Shown: in pieces, positions 1-11,660 of the stretch
Layout: each line of letters opens with the position of its first letter
How positions within the stretch are numbered: the stretch's first letter is position 1
Source: Asparagopsis taxiformis
Lineage: Eukaryota; Rhodophyta; Florideophyceae; Bonnemaisoniales; Bonnemaisoniaceae
DNA: 54,402 nucleotides
Reading direction: 5' to 3'
NCBI GenBank assembly: GCA_030407315.1
Contig: JALQPE010002578.1
Location: 1 to 54,402, forward strand
Made by a program: the position numbers and the translations under genes
Notes under the pieces: model-generated
Databases searched by the model: none
The model's input: the letters and a program-made list of their open reading frames with translations, nothing else
Told to the model about the DNA's origin: nothing

Positions 1-1620
1 ACAGTCGACCATGATCGGTCACGCCTATGTGCACTCCGACACAGCAAAAATCCCTGCACCAGTCACAATTGTGTGTTCGACATGTGGAACAATAAATCGT
101 CAGAAGTCAGGAAGTTCTTGTGAGATTGAGACTGCTACACGAGACGTATGCGCTGCTTGCAGACAACAATTGACAATGTTGCGGCCATCGGCGCCATTTC
201 GGGGGATGGATTTTCAGTTGGGATGGCGCAGGGATGAAAACTGGCGTGCAGTTTGTCGGATCATGGTGAGTGCACAATGATGGACGCAAAGCGGAGTGGA
301 TCGAGATGTGTACGACGATTGAGATGACGCGAACTGTTAATTGATTTGGACAGTGCGATTCCGAGTCAATGTGAACTGTTTGGAAGTTTCAATTGACACT
401 GAGATCAAACCATACACTACCGAACATCAGGAGAGTGTCGAATCGACACTATCGCACACAACAGCTCACGTTGGCATGCGCACTCCCCGGGAATGCGGTC
501 TGTGATTGCGCCACAGCGTTGTCGTGATGGATGCAACTGTGGTAGCGCTCGACAGCAATTGCTGTCGTTGCCCATGATAGTGGGTGCTAATTTTCTGCGT
601 GTGCGCAGCAAGAGAGCGCGACAGTATGTACACTGTATTGGTCTTGCGAGCTGCCGCGTCGCGTCAACACCACCTCGTGTGACGCGATAATAGTGCCAAG
701 GCGAAATGCTTGGACCATTCTTCCCACCACCGAGAGCATCTGAGAGCGCACACCGGTTGTGTCACACGAATGAATGTGTTGGTTGTGACCGCTGAGTGTT
801 GATGCCATTGTTCCGCTGCATGCTTTTCTCAGGTTCTGCACTGCGACACTTGCGACTGCGTCATCCATTCCATCAACTCATGGTTGCATACATTCGCTGC
901 TAAACTTGTTTAGTTCCGCATACGCTATGCAAACTCTATTCATACTTACAGTCTCACGCATCCAGAAATTGTTGTTCGGGACCGGATCGACTATCTGGAC
1001 TGCACCAGCACTATTGTTCTTCCGAGTACAACGACAGCGCGATATTTACAACCACATGGTACTAGACTACAAACATTGATGGCATTCAATGTTTGGCAGT
1101 TTCTTTCAGTGGCACCTGCTCTGTGAATGTCAGAAAAGTTGAAAGATGAGGGCAGTGCAAAAGAAGGAAACAGGACAGGTTTATAGACGAGATTGAGAAC
1201 ACGATCGTGGAGACCAGGATGCGTCTGGAAACCAGCAGAGGTGCTGATCCGTTGACGCACCCCGCGAATGCATTTATCATTGTGCATTGACGATTGGTAG
1301 TAGGGCAAGTCGTGGAATGCGTATGGAATTATGTGGTACATAGATTGGAAGTAGTGTAACGTTGCAGGGATGGGTAGAGTGCAGCAGTGCGCTATACCAG
1401 CCGACCCCGTCGTCGTGTAGCGCTACTATGCATGTACAGCGGAACAGTGGACTCGGACAATGCGCTCGTCTTCGAGTTGTTAGTAGCCATGCTTGGATGG
1501 ATTACTACTTGCTCGACGGAACAGGTGTCCGCCTACGTGTAAGGTATCAGTCCTCTAGACTTCATATTGAACACTAGATTCCTGTTCTTACAGCACCATA
1601 CCCGACCAACCAATAAGATA
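1..1620. other. no supported gene; left flank
   Basis: I see no convincing coding region here. The open frames are short, overlap on both strands and show no domain pattern. The longest forward one (11-280) has two CxxC pairs but nothing else to support it. An 18-bp perfect palindrome, CGACAGCAATTGCTGTCG, lies at 550-567. The stretch is probably old intergenic or transposon-derived DNA. Confidence 0.5.
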
Positions 1621-1629
1621 AGAGCATTC

Positions 1630-1965
1630 CACAGAGACCAAAGCTCCCAACTACAAGGGAAGCTTACAGTAAACACTCCTACGAGGCTACTTACAGCTTT
1701 CCATATACCCTACACCACCTAGGAGACACTTGAGCAGGCTACTTACATGTTATGATACACTTACAGCACCTGTCATGTGACTGCCACGATTACTTACAAG
1801 ATTACATGGCTTTTTCAGCCACCTTCGCTCTACTTACAGCGTTACTTACATCCTTACGCCCGTATGACATAACTTACATCTGCAACTGACGGAAACCTCG
1901 TTTTTCAATGAATTTTCAACTGTAAGCTTATATGTAAGAAATGTAATCTTATACTGTAAGCCACC
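1630..1965. repeat. dispersed CTTACAG/CTTACAT word array
   Basis: Short words of the form (TA)CTTACAG or CTTACAT recur more than ten times on the plus strand between about 1660 and 1885. The inverse form CTGTAAG/TGTAAG then appears between about 1920 and 1965. Arrays of short motifs that switch orientation are typical of subterminal regions of CACTA-like DNA transposons, where transposase binds. The same word CTTACAG forms the outer ends of the palindromic modules at 38.5, 43.1, 43.9 and 48.4 kb, so a relation is possible. No coding remnant of an element is seen next to it. Confidence 0.55.
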
Positions 1966-1999
1966 CTGTGGGGCTCGGTCGCGCCCGGCTCCAGGTTTC

Positions 2000-2230
2000 C
2001 ACGTGTCATGGGTTCCTCCCAACCCCTTACACGTGTGACATTGCTCGACTCTTACACGTGGCCCTCCGTGTCACACTCTCCTCATGACCGTTTCCAGATC
2101 CGCCACCAAAAAAAATATCTCCCGTTCTCCTCTCCTATTGGTTGATCTCCCGATACCTTCTCCTCGTCGCTCCTCGTAGTTACCCCTCATTTTACACCTC
2201 CTAGAGCTACCTCCTAGTCTATATAAACTA
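2000..2230 (+). promoter_or_regulatory. CACGTG-box cluster and TATA box
   Basis: Three CACGTG hexamers (G-box/E-box type, typical of bZIP or bHLH factors) lie at 2000-2005, 2030-2035 and 2055-2060. The last two sit in a shared TTACACGTG context. A strong TATATAAA follows at 2220-2227 on the plus strand. The NB-ARC coding remnant starts about 80 bases further on, so this is the likely promoter of that gene. Whether it is still active is unknown. Confidence 0.5.
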
Positions 2231-2297
2231 CCCTCCGCTCCCCACCTCAGGGATTCGGAGGCACCTTCGACTGGAACACCTTCTCCCAAGTTGTGCC

Positions 2298-2790
2298 TTA
2301 ACCCCTACACTCTCGCCAGATTGTCCTCGACTTTTCCCGACACTCCCGCTCTCCAGAAAGCAAAGCCAAGCTCGCCCTCCTGTCCAACGACCCAATCCAA
2401 AACGCTCTAGATCTTGTCGGCATGGGTGGCGCAGGCAAGACCACTATCCTGCGCGCGCAGATGTTTGTCAAAAGTTCCCAGACGGCGTGTGGTTCAGTGA
2501 ACTGGGCCACGAAGCCAAAGTGCAGAGGCTATTGGACCAGCTTGCGGAGATTGTCTTCGATGAGTTCCCAAATTTCCTCGACAAATTCACTAATCTCGCT
2601 GCAAAAGACAATACGCATGTGAGCATGATGTAAAAGGTGGTCGACCTACTCGCGGCGAAGCGCTTCCTCCTCATCTTTGACGACGTGTGGGATCTCGATC
2701 CCGGTGTACACACGTTGGTGGATACCACCTGCAAAGGTGTGAAAGAGATTGATGGGGGAATAAGTTGCAAAGTGCTGACTGTAGTATACG
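2298..2790 (+). pseudogene. NB-ARC ATPase gene fragment (broken)
   Basis: The forward translation contains GMGGAGKTT at about 2419-2445, which is the P-loop (Walker A) of an NB-ARC/STAND ATPase. After a -1 frame change near 2455-2460 come VCQKFPDGVWFSELG and LLDQLAEIV, in the usual NB-ARC spacing. After an in-frame TAA at 2631-2633 the same frame gives RFLLIFDDVWD, the Walker B segment. The pattern ends near 2790, before the GLPLA and MHD motifs or any C-terminal repeats. NB-ARC proteins are nucleotide-driven switches used in immunity or cell-death signalling. This copy has a frameshift, a stop and a lost C-terminal half, so I call it a pseudogene. It lies directly downstream of a TATA box. 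Confidence 0.8.
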
Positions 2791-3848
2791 TGGCCAATTC
2801 GAAAATTGCAAATATTTACGATTTCTGCGGAATTCTAATTTCGGCGGACACGACCGGCGACAGCAATGTACGAGCATTGCTGGCGCATGCGCTCGCAACC
2901 AGCACAAGTGTGCAGCGAACGAACTTGCACGCGGCCAACGGACCAACGGGTCCACACGCGCGACCCACAAGGTCCTTTCCCATTCGGGGACATTACGAAC
3001 AGTGTTTACACTGTAATGCGATTCCATCGTGGCTAAATAGGTATTGGCAACGTGCCGGGAGGGAAAGGGGACAAGCACCAGAACGAGCAACTGTTGCTCG
3101 TTCTGGTGCTTGTCCTGTTACAGCTCTAGTCTACGACTGACTTCTACGTTTACGTTTTACGTTTTCGCCTAACGAGGCTTCCTCTCCGTCGAGATGCGCA
3201 CTCCCTACCAATCACCACACGTGAGGCTGATCGCGTGTCGTGCCTACGGGCTAGGTTGAGAGCGCCTCCGGTGACGTGCCACCTCGTTGTCGAACGTAAT
3301 TCTCGCGTGGATTGTTGCATCGTGACGCTCGTGTCTACTCGCTAACCTTCTACTCTACCTTCCTACCTACCAATACAGTCAAACACCAGCGGGTGGTACT
3401 GTTCCGTTGTTTCGTTTAAAGGACAGCATGTCCACTGGCTCGTACCAGCTACTTCGTCACCGAACTATCGTTCCACACTGACGTCGACAAGTAATGAGGC
3501 GATTGGGCGAGCACCGACTAGGGATGTTCAAAGTCCCCTTTTGGTCCTCAAACTCCAAATTTTGGCTGTTCTAGACTTGCCCACAACTTGTGTGATAGGT
3601 AACGTGACTGCACACCATTCTTCCAATCTGCACAATACTTGGAACTCAGGAATACGCCCAACCCCTCATAACTGGACCAAACACCGTTTATTACACTGAG
3701 GAATCCGGACTAAAATAACTGGCAGAAGTAGCAGACCGGACCAGAACCGCGTTCCGATATGAAATCATAAACTGTTATGAAATTATGAGGACTGGAACTA
3801 TCCAGAACCAGGTTCCGGACTACGAACCGAACCATGTTTAATTGCATA
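2791..3848. other. intergenic, no gene seen
   Basis: The forward frame of the NB-ARC fragment stays open to 3140 but no longer resembles the family. No other coding pattern is visible. The only structure is the exact foldback at 3069-3115, listed separately. Confidence 0.5.
3069..3115. repeat. perfect 23-bp inverted repeat, 1-nt spacer
   Basis: The arm GGACAAGCACCAGAACGAGC plus three more bases is followed after one base by its exact reverse complement. A perfect palindrome with a one-base centre is the signature of a local template switch (short inverted duplication), or of a hairpin element. No gene is disrupted. Confidence 0.8.
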
Positions 3849-4790
3849 CTAGCTCAGAAACTTATTCCAGGACTGGAGAACAATACACGAAATAATTAAA
3901 GAATCACTAAGCAGCGTCCTCTGCGCCGTAACAATATTTCCGGAACAGGAGAATACAGATTCAGCCATCCTCAGTTGCGAGCGAAGTTCGCTCGCAACTG
4001 AGGATGGCTGAATAGAAAGCACATCCCTTGGAACCCTGGCAATGCTAGGGAAGCGATTTTGGTTTGCCTTCCACAATTGTAAAGGATCTGCATTGTAATC
4101 ACCAAGCGCTGTTGCCATTAGAAACATAGAGATTTCGTTGCTGTCTGCACGTAACGGAGTCTGTTCATTATCCTGCACCAAATCAAATAGAGACTTAGTC
4201 CCAGAACCTTGTTCTGTACTTTGTATTCCTTCCAATTCTCCAATATCCGGTAGATCAACCCACTTATACAATATATCACTGTCCCGAAGTACATCATTCG
4301 GAATACGGGGATCAACGACCTTTGCCAAGATGGCCATATCAGAGCATATTATTGACTCATAAGACTTCAACTTAGGAAGCATTGTACTGGAAATAGGCTT
4401 GATAGCCTGGTCGTTTGAGTCAATACGAGACTGGCACTTTTGCATGAGTAATTTGTATCCCATAGAGCTTATGCTAATCGTCACATAATTTTGTCCGGAC
4501 TGATTCTCGGTAATGCTGGAAGCCGTTTTCAGGAAATCACATATTCGTTTTGCTCTTTCCCACTCTTCTTCAGATGTAACATGCGAAGAAAGTTCTGTAA
4601 TCCTACTAGAACAACCGTTTAGAACATTCCAGCGTTGTAGGCGTCTTGTATCATATTGAAAGTAGATGACCACCTTGTAACAACATCAAGACCTGGACAG
4701 TGTGTATGTACCTCTCCCATCTCATCCCTAACTCTTTCGAACAGATCTCTCCGTTTAGAACACTGATTCCAATATAATCAGACTGAGAGT
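3849..4790 (-). pseudogene. hAT-family transposase, C-terminal part (broken)
   Basis: Read on the minus strand, the region starts with a frame containing GLDVVTRWSSTFNMI, the hAT signature around the conserved RW. A -1 frame change near 4630-4654 follows. The next frame runs to 3849 and carries DPLQLWKANQNRFPSIARV, then the SSVASE and VFSCSGN halves of the dimerisation block, and ISCIVLQSWNKFL at the end. hAT transposases cut and paste DNA through an RNase H-like fold and dimerise through this C-terminal region. Here the invariant join between SSVASE and VFSCSG is interrupted by an inverted duplication (3959-4013) that inserts nine codons in frame. The N-terminal zinc finger and first catalytic part are missing, so the gene is dead. 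No terminal inverted repeats were recognised. Confidence 0.88.
3959..4013. repeat. perfect 27-bp inverted repeat inside the hAT relic
   Basis: Two exact 27-base arms around a single base: ATTCAGCCATCCTCAG continues into GTTGCGAGCGAA and is then reversed. The duplicated stretch encodes the conserved PSSVASE segment, and its inverted copy is inserted directly after it in frame. It is therefore younger than the transposase coding sequence and best explained by a template switch. Confidence 0.88.
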
Positions 4791-6602
4791 AGAATTTTAG
4801 AATAATTTTTAATCTGGACTACATGGGACAAATTTATACTCTACTGAACCGGATCATCGTGTAGATTACGAATCCGGATGCTGAATTGCAGTCAGAGCAA
4901 AGGGTTGTGCAGAATTTCTATCGGACGGAAAGATGTATTTGGAATGAGCTGAGAAATATTATTCATTTAATTCTTGCAGTTGAATGCCATACTGCATGGG
5001 AGACTACTGCACACTTGGGTTAGCCTGTAACGCCATACGTGACATACTCCACACGCTTGTGTTGAACTTTGAACTGAATCTACCGCGGTTGTTTAAATAT
5101 CGTACATGCTGTGTCACTACAGTGCTGCACGCAACGTTCAACCTGTAAATACGACGGAAATAACTGGCCATTATATGTGTCAAAGATTTTTTCTGTACGG
5201 CTTTAATTGATCAACTTTTTCCCGACACCATCATAATGAGAAGATAAACACTATCAGCGCTGCAGTGTGAACAGTGACGTTCTGGAGCCCTGTGTGATCA
5301 AGCAATCTTCAAATAATTTGTATACCACAATATTGGTACAGTATATCTGTAGTTGGAAATGACAGTCACATTACAAAAGGTAAAATGAAATAAAATTTGT
5401 GCACCAACTCCCATAGCACTTGCACGTCCTGTGTCTAGCCCACGTAATTCACCGTAGAGGCTTTGCACGCAAAAATCTGAAGTGACTGGTCTTAATGGCG
5501 GTTGGCCAATTGTCGATGGCCCTCATATTGCATGGAATACTGATGATTGTACTGAAACGCACAAAGAAGTCGGTATGTCTGCTATATGGTTGTTGCTGAT
5601 GACGTTACACCACTCCATTCGAACGATCATAACAGAGTACGTCGAATTCGTGCCTCATTTTGTGGTGATTACAAGCGATGACAGGATCATCCCTGTCAGC
5701 TTCTTTGCTTAGTGATTGAAATGTAACTGGCTAGCCAGCCCGCCGCGCGCATGGCTCTGTCTATCTGTTTTTCATACGTCGACGTGCCAGTAATCTAAAT
5801 ACTGCAACATCACCCAACTCAACGGAAATGGGAACATCGATGCAAAGAATTCTTTTGAGACACTGTCACCCCAGCAGTTTCTTCAACCTTGAGCTGTTTT
5901 AGCTGGACGCGAATTAAAATATTACTTCAGCGACCCTCGAGCTCGTAGAGCTGTATACTGGAGGTAATAACTGTACGATGTATCCATCATTGTGAAAGGT
6001 ACAGTTCATAATACAGCAGGCTGATGTGAGCTGATTTTCTGCGTTGAATGAAATCAATGCACAAATTGATGGTATGTTTGAGTTAATGGTGACACAACAC
6101 GCTGGATTCCATGGGAATATAGCTTTTAGTGGCAGCAATGATGAATGAATTATGATGATTGCAGGCTGCTGTGATTATGGTGTTGCAACAAGATGATTGA
6201 TCCGGTCAAAGCGTATATGACGATAGCTTTTCAATGTGCAAATTAAGGTCATGGCTATACTACTGGAAGCATTCATTGCATGCCCAGTATGGATGAAGTA
6301 AGCTAGCAGATAGTAACTCTATAACCTTGATTGCTGAGTCATGGTTATCAATACCAACCGGCTGGTACAATAGTGTACTGTGCTTTTGTACAAGGCTATA
6401 GCAGTAGGGTGAGCACTTGAAGCGCACCCATTAAAGCTTTAGAAAAACTCTACAATAGCTTACAATATGCTTAAGAGTAACGCAAACAAGAATATCTCTT
6501 CGAAGCAAAGAGTAGATTAGAAACAAATTTCAAGTCCAACTTGAAGTATTCAGCATCTCAGTATTATCTCAATTGGGCGTTAACGCCAGTGCTGCAATAC
6601 CA
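4791..6602. other. intergenic, no gene seen
   Basis: This A+T-rich stretch shows only short open frames on both strands (for example 5482-5712) without a recognisable pattern. No repeats or RNA genes were recognised. Confidence 0.45.
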
Positions 6603-8789
6603 TCATAGCTCTTGGAAGCGTTCATCCAATTGACTATCCCTGCATTGTAGACACAAACGTACGGCAGTCTTTCCACCACTGCAGAGATCATGAACTAACT
6701 TCCGACACTCTAGACACTTTCCTGGAAAAGTAAGCTTGTTCTTGGTTACCGGTATGTTGTCAATTGTGGAAAATCTTCTTTTGTGGGAACATTGAATGAA
6801 ACAGTACAGAGATAAAAAGTCCGGCTTAAAGCTATTTATTGAGGCTCCCGGAACCCTTGCCAGAACAGCCAGTTCACACGCGTTTTGCGGAGTGTCACTA
6901 TAGCGATAGCCTTGCATCTCGCTGCTGATTTTAACGAGGACGAACGGGTGTTGCATGACAGACATTTGACACTTCTCAAATGCAAAAAACCAGTTGTGGA
7001 ACAGATGGAATGAGGTGAATAGGAAAACGTATCCTCCTGGAACTACCATTCTGCGACAGAATTGAGCGAAGGAAAAAATATGATCATCGTCAATGAAATC
7101 ACGGTAGTGTTTTCCTGTCTTCGACTTGTTTTTAGGCAGGTTATAAGGAGGATCACAAAGTATCAAGTTGAAGTTTTCACCATCCTTATGTACTGTTTTT
7201 TCGTAGTCCTTCCATGACATCTGGTGGCATTGTATAGATGCCTTCTGGAGAACGTAGCGTTGATCAGGACCAGAGGAGTCATGATCTCCAGAAATACGAT
7301 TCGGAAATGCTGTTCCTGTGTGAGAGTTGTCATTTTCTTGATTTGATATTGCTTGTTTTCCGTTTCCAGACTGATTCTGTACATTTCCATGCGGGGCTTC
7401 CGAACCATGAATCGTGGCATCAGGCCCTGCATCGTCGCTCTCAGCCAATATTTCATGTGCTTCAACATCATTCACAGGTGCAGAAACCACTTCTCTCTGT
7501 CTGATATCCAGTGGAAGAGTCTCTGCGTTCATGCAGATATTGCTACTGAACTTCTTAAGCTTCCACTCATACTGAGCAGGACAAGGCTTTTTGAACAAAT
7601 TCAAAAGAACTGGGAGACATTTGCTATCATTTCCATGATATGTCTGTACTTCGCTGTCCAGCTTCGTGGTGCGCAGCAAATTCAATCGACAAACAGCCAT
7701 ACTTTCTGGCCACACTTTAGACTCCATCAGGGATTCAAACTTTTCCACTTCTTGTCGAGCTCTGCGAGCAGCTGTGGTCTGCTCATTGAGGATTTTTGGC
7801 GAAGTTGGACGGTAGAATCTCGATGAAGAAATGTATTGTATGCGGAATAGAGCATTCACTTGGTCAGGCTGTTCGGCTTCCTTAAACTCAGAAGCACCTT
7901 TGATCGTATGTGATGAGATGATGAGACGATATATTCGGCAGTCAACTAGATCATCTTTGTCCGATGAAGAGGATCTAGCAGTCTTTCCCACAGTAGAGCA
8001 AAGCGACTTAGCCATCTCGGGATGTTCGCTATTCAAAATTTCCCCAATTGTTTCAATGACCTCTTCACTTAGCTTTACCGCAGTGCCATCCAATTGTCTG
8101 ACCGTATTTGTCACCTTGCCCTTGCCTCCAGCATAATATGAAGCCACTTTGTTAATAAAACCTCTTCCTGGGGGCTTTCTATTCAGCTCAGAGAGCAAAA
8201 GGTTGGCATCGTCCTTCATTGATCTCAACATATCATATTGAGTAGTCTCCACAATATTCGTTTCTTCTTGTTTCTCGTTGTATGAACGAGCGTACGCCCG
8301 AAGTATGTGCACATCCCTCGCCTCTACTCTCTCTACTGTCCATTGAAACCCTGACCATCTCTCCGGCTTCCGATTTATGAGGTTGAGAATGGCTTGACGC
8401 CTATGTGCTCCATCGATAATGCCGTACCATTATGAAAATGTCCCAATTTTCTCTTGTGCCTCAGTAGTACTCATTCCAGTGGAAAGGAAGTATTCCTTGA
8501 CATATTTGTGCAACGCGCCCTCTAGCCGTACCACAGTTCGTTTTGCGCCAGCAGAAGAAATGCCGGAGAAAAGATTCCCTTCGCTTTCTCCTCCATCAAA
8601 AGAGTGTTCAAGACGACGAACACTGGATGGAGAAATTTTACGCACTCGAGTTAGGGGTATACACTGGCAGGGGTCAAACCTAATAATTTCAGCGCCAATA
8701 TGAAGATCTGCAAACTCTTCATTGGAAACCGATAAGATTTCCGCCGTTCGATCACCTGGGGTTCCTCCCTCAATCGCTGAGCAATTCAT
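6603..8789 (-). pseudogene. ParB-like/DNA methyltransferase, one in-frame stop
   Basis: The minus-strand frame stays in register for 729 codons from ATG at 8789, apart from one TAA at 8430-8432. Immediately after that stop it reads WYGIIDGAHRRQAI, the DGxHR motif of the ParB/sulfiredoxin-like fold, so the stop cuts the domain. Near residue 540 it has LILCDPPYNLP, motif IV of an amino-methyltransferase (N6-adenine or N4-cytosine). Motif I follows near the C-terminus as VHDLCSGGKTA, which gives the beta-class order IV then I. The order resembles the fusion genes at 34710 and 25354, but there is no SET domain and the sequence is far diverged. The end just after motif I is shorter than in the relatives, which continue with a glutamate-containing strand. 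It may be a decayed gene or one needing stop readthrough; I favour decay. Confidence 0.78.
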
Positions 8790-9615
8790 GACTGCTAGAA
8801 ATTGGTTTGGGAGAAGTCCTCAATAGTTCTCTCGAAATTAGAATATCAGGAAAAAGGTCTTTGGATTTGCTGAACAAGACCCCTTCGAAATTAGTTGGGA
8901 AGCGACGGTGGAACTTTTCTTTCACGAGCTTGGATCAGAAACTTTTGGAGAACTCTATCGAACTTTGAACTATTATGATGAACCGTCTAGTGATATTGAG
9001 ATCAGAAGTCTACTGGAGATATCTATTGAATTTTCTTTTCTTTTCTGCTAGTTACTGACTTCATGATTCACGAAAACCTGCGAATGGCCCAAGACTACTG
9101 TGAACTGCTGATCACTAAAAATAGATTTTTATAACGAACATATGTACGCAGAGAGACAGATCATGTAGAGAACGTGAATTTCACCATTGGGAGCTAGCTT
9201 TTCAGTCTAAAACATCATTCATTCTATGCAGTGATATTGAAATAATATAACAGTTTGTCAAACGTTCTCTTTGCGAGTGCCATACTATCCGTCAGATATA
9301 TATGCGATGAATAATGGAGTATTCAACTATGCAACCGATCATTCATCATGGGCTTTTTATGATTCGGGTTTGTTTCTCGTTCCCTGACATAAGCGAAGCC
9401 TGGAAAATACTTCCGAAAGCGACAGTTGTCCGTCTCTGACTTAGTTATCTGGGTGCAGAGCACCATTTCGTCCGTTCAGCTCCCAGAACCGAACACGGAA
9501 CACCATCAAACAATCCGATATTTCCATTCTGTGAGAGATACCAAAGCCTCCGCTTTGTTTTCTTTGACTGCCATCTGCTCCTGCCAATAAGAATCGCCAG
9601 TATTGCAATCATACC
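8790..9615. other. intergenic, no gene seen
   Basis: This A+T-rich spacer separates the divergent methyltransferase-type gene (minus) from the transposon-like gene (plus). It is long enough to hold both promoters, but no clear TATA box or repeat was found. Confidence 0.4.
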
Positions 9616-10500
9616 ATGGATCCAATCTCTGGTGTAGGATTTCTTCATCACGAAGTGGAAACAGCTGAGCTTGATGAATATTTTTGCATCACCGATCTGC
9701 ATCATGACACCAACAGTGAAGAACCCTACAGTGATCTACATGATACACAACCAGGAGATGGTAATTTTGTCAAGCCCCCCATTGGTCCTCTTAAGCCTGC
9801 CATCGTGAGAAGGGCTTACAAATTTCATACTCGGATGAAATTCGGTCCTCCGGAGATGAGTGCTCTTCGGAAAAAAACGTCTCAAGGCTTCTTGAACAAA
9901 TGAAAATCCATTCTTGTCTCCACGCTTCTGTTCTAAAAGAAAGAAGTGCTTCCAGGAGGTAGACAAAGTCTTCGCATTTGCCCAGTTCAAGCGAATGATG
10001 AAAATGAATAACGAGGAGCTGAAGCGCACCATCACCTCTCTTTATAATCCAGAAACCAGTACAATGCGATTTAACGGCAAATCTGTTTGTAGTAACTTTC
10101 TGGCAAAAGCATTCGGTGTATCTAAAACCCTTCAGTGTTCTATCAAGGGAACGGTGAGAGCTCGCGTCTCTCCCTCCATCACAGCCCTTCCACGTTGTAG
10201 GAAGCTCAACAACTCGATGAAAAACTCAATCATCATATTCCTGGAGAGTTGGTTTGCTAACATGACCCAATCCATGCCGGACAAGAACAAACAAATTCTT
10301 CCAGCTTTCCAGAAAAATTCAGTCTACGACCTATATGTTCAGACTTTCGATGAGCTTGATGAGCATGGAAACAGGTGCCGTCCGGCAACAAAAAAGCTAT
10401 TTTCTTCGTGTTTGGTCTCAGTACGTACCCACGGTAAAGGTCAGGAAGACACAGAGATTCACAAAATGCTCGCACTACTGTGTCTGAAATCGGGCCTGGG
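9616..10500 (+). pseudogene. transposon-like protein relic, unknown family
   Basis: An ATG in good context (ACCATGG) at 9616 opens a 95-codon frame with a conserved-looking acidic N-terminus. A +1 frame change near 9900 leads into a 200-codon frame. This contains KSVCSNFLAKAFGVSKT, then RCRKLNNSMKNSI and SMPDKNKQILPAF, then NSVYDLYVQ. A VC..F...FGVS segment followed by a helical stretch and a PD..K...LP segment is a layout I associate with N-terminal parts of eukaryotic transposon proteins, but I cannot name the family. The frame runs into a palindrome array at about 10499 and has no plausible C-terminal continuation beyond it. It therefore appears truncated by that array. Confidence 0.5.
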
Positions 10501-11660
10501 GCAGTACTGTACGGCAGTAAAATTTACTGCCTGAGGCAGTAAAATTTAGTACTGTAAAAATATAAATTAATGCCCTACTTGCCGGCAGTACAGTGCACTG
10601 CCCGGAGGCAGTGGCCATGTGCTGCCGACGGCAGTAGAAAGTACTGCCTGGATGTATGACGTGAGGCAGTGGTGGGAGGCAGTGATAGTTGCTGGATTTA
10701 GATTGTCTTTCTGGCAGTGATTTGTGCTACATTGGCCTGTAAAATAAAGTAGTATATTGTGCTGACTTGGGCAGCACGGGGAGGGAGTAAAATATGCTGT
10801 CCAGGAATATGGCCCACGGCAGTACTATTTGGTGGCGTGGGATGCACCGTGTGGCAGTAGAAGCTAGTGTTTCCGGCAGCGTGCTGTGCTGGCTGCGGGC
10901 CCGAATGACGGCAGCACGTTTTGCTATATTTAGGTAGTGCCCCGATGTACTGTATGATACTGCCTGAAGGTCATGGCAGAGGCAGAGAAATGTACTGTAT
11001 TCTATTATTGGACAAAGCAGTAATTTCTGCTGCTGTGTGGTGCTGCTTTTTTTTTGTACTTACAGGTAGTGACAAGTCTATGTTCTGGCAGTAGAGTAAT
11101 GCAGTGGAATATGATGACAGCAGACATGCTTCGAGGCTGTGTATTCTACTGCCTGTGGAAGCGAGTGGGGACAGTAAATTATGATGTCTGACGAAATGTG
11201 TGAAAGCAATGAAATGAGGTGCTGATAGTCTCTGGGAAAAGCTGCCTGATAGTACTGCTTTATGATACGAAAAGTGCTACCGTACCGTGCTACTTGCCGT
11301 GGTGGAAAGTGCTGCCGTTCTCTACTACTTGCGTATGTGTAAATCACTGCCACGCTGTACTGCTCCAGGATATGTGAATTGCTGCCCCACAGCACTACAA
11401 AAAGTAGTAGATTTTGATGTATTATAGAGCTGTCCAGATCAGCGTAAAGTACTGTCTGATAGTGATGTCCTCGGCAGGGGCATAGGACAGTACCACTTAC
11501 TGCCTGTGCCAGTGCAGTGTACTACCTGGAAGTGCTACCTGTGGCAGTACATTTCACTACCTGGAACTAGTGCTTGAGACAGTACAATTTACTGCCGGGA
11601 AGTCTATACTGAACCAGTAAATTGTAGTGCCTGGCGGTACTGACTCGGACAGAACAGGAA
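10499..11660. repeat. array of GGCAGTAAAATTTACTGCC-like palindromes
   Basis: The words GGCAGTA and TACTGCC recur many times in both orientations. At the left edge they fuse into full palindromes such as GGCAGTAAAATTTACTGCC near 10509. To the right they degrade into scattered half-sites (ACTGCC, GGCAGT, CAGTAG). The tract has no coding pattern. A sister array with GACAGTAAATTTACTGTC words lies at 30159-30500. Each begins inside a coding region, so they look like inserted elements made of an internally amplified 16-19-bp palindrome. Candidate explanations are a MITE with subterminal repeats or a satellite-like expansion. Confidence 0.7.

Noticed and set aside
11..280. Forward frame with two CxxC pairs, possible zinc ribbon
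   Set aside because: Too short and composition-driven, with no supporting neighbour or conserved spacing beyond the cysteines.
6603..6720. Cysteine-rich C-terminus of the 6.6-8.8 kb gene as a zinc finger
   Set aside because: The segment aligns better with methyltransferase motif I (DLCSGGKTA against DLFSGTYSTA), which explains its conservation without a zinc site.
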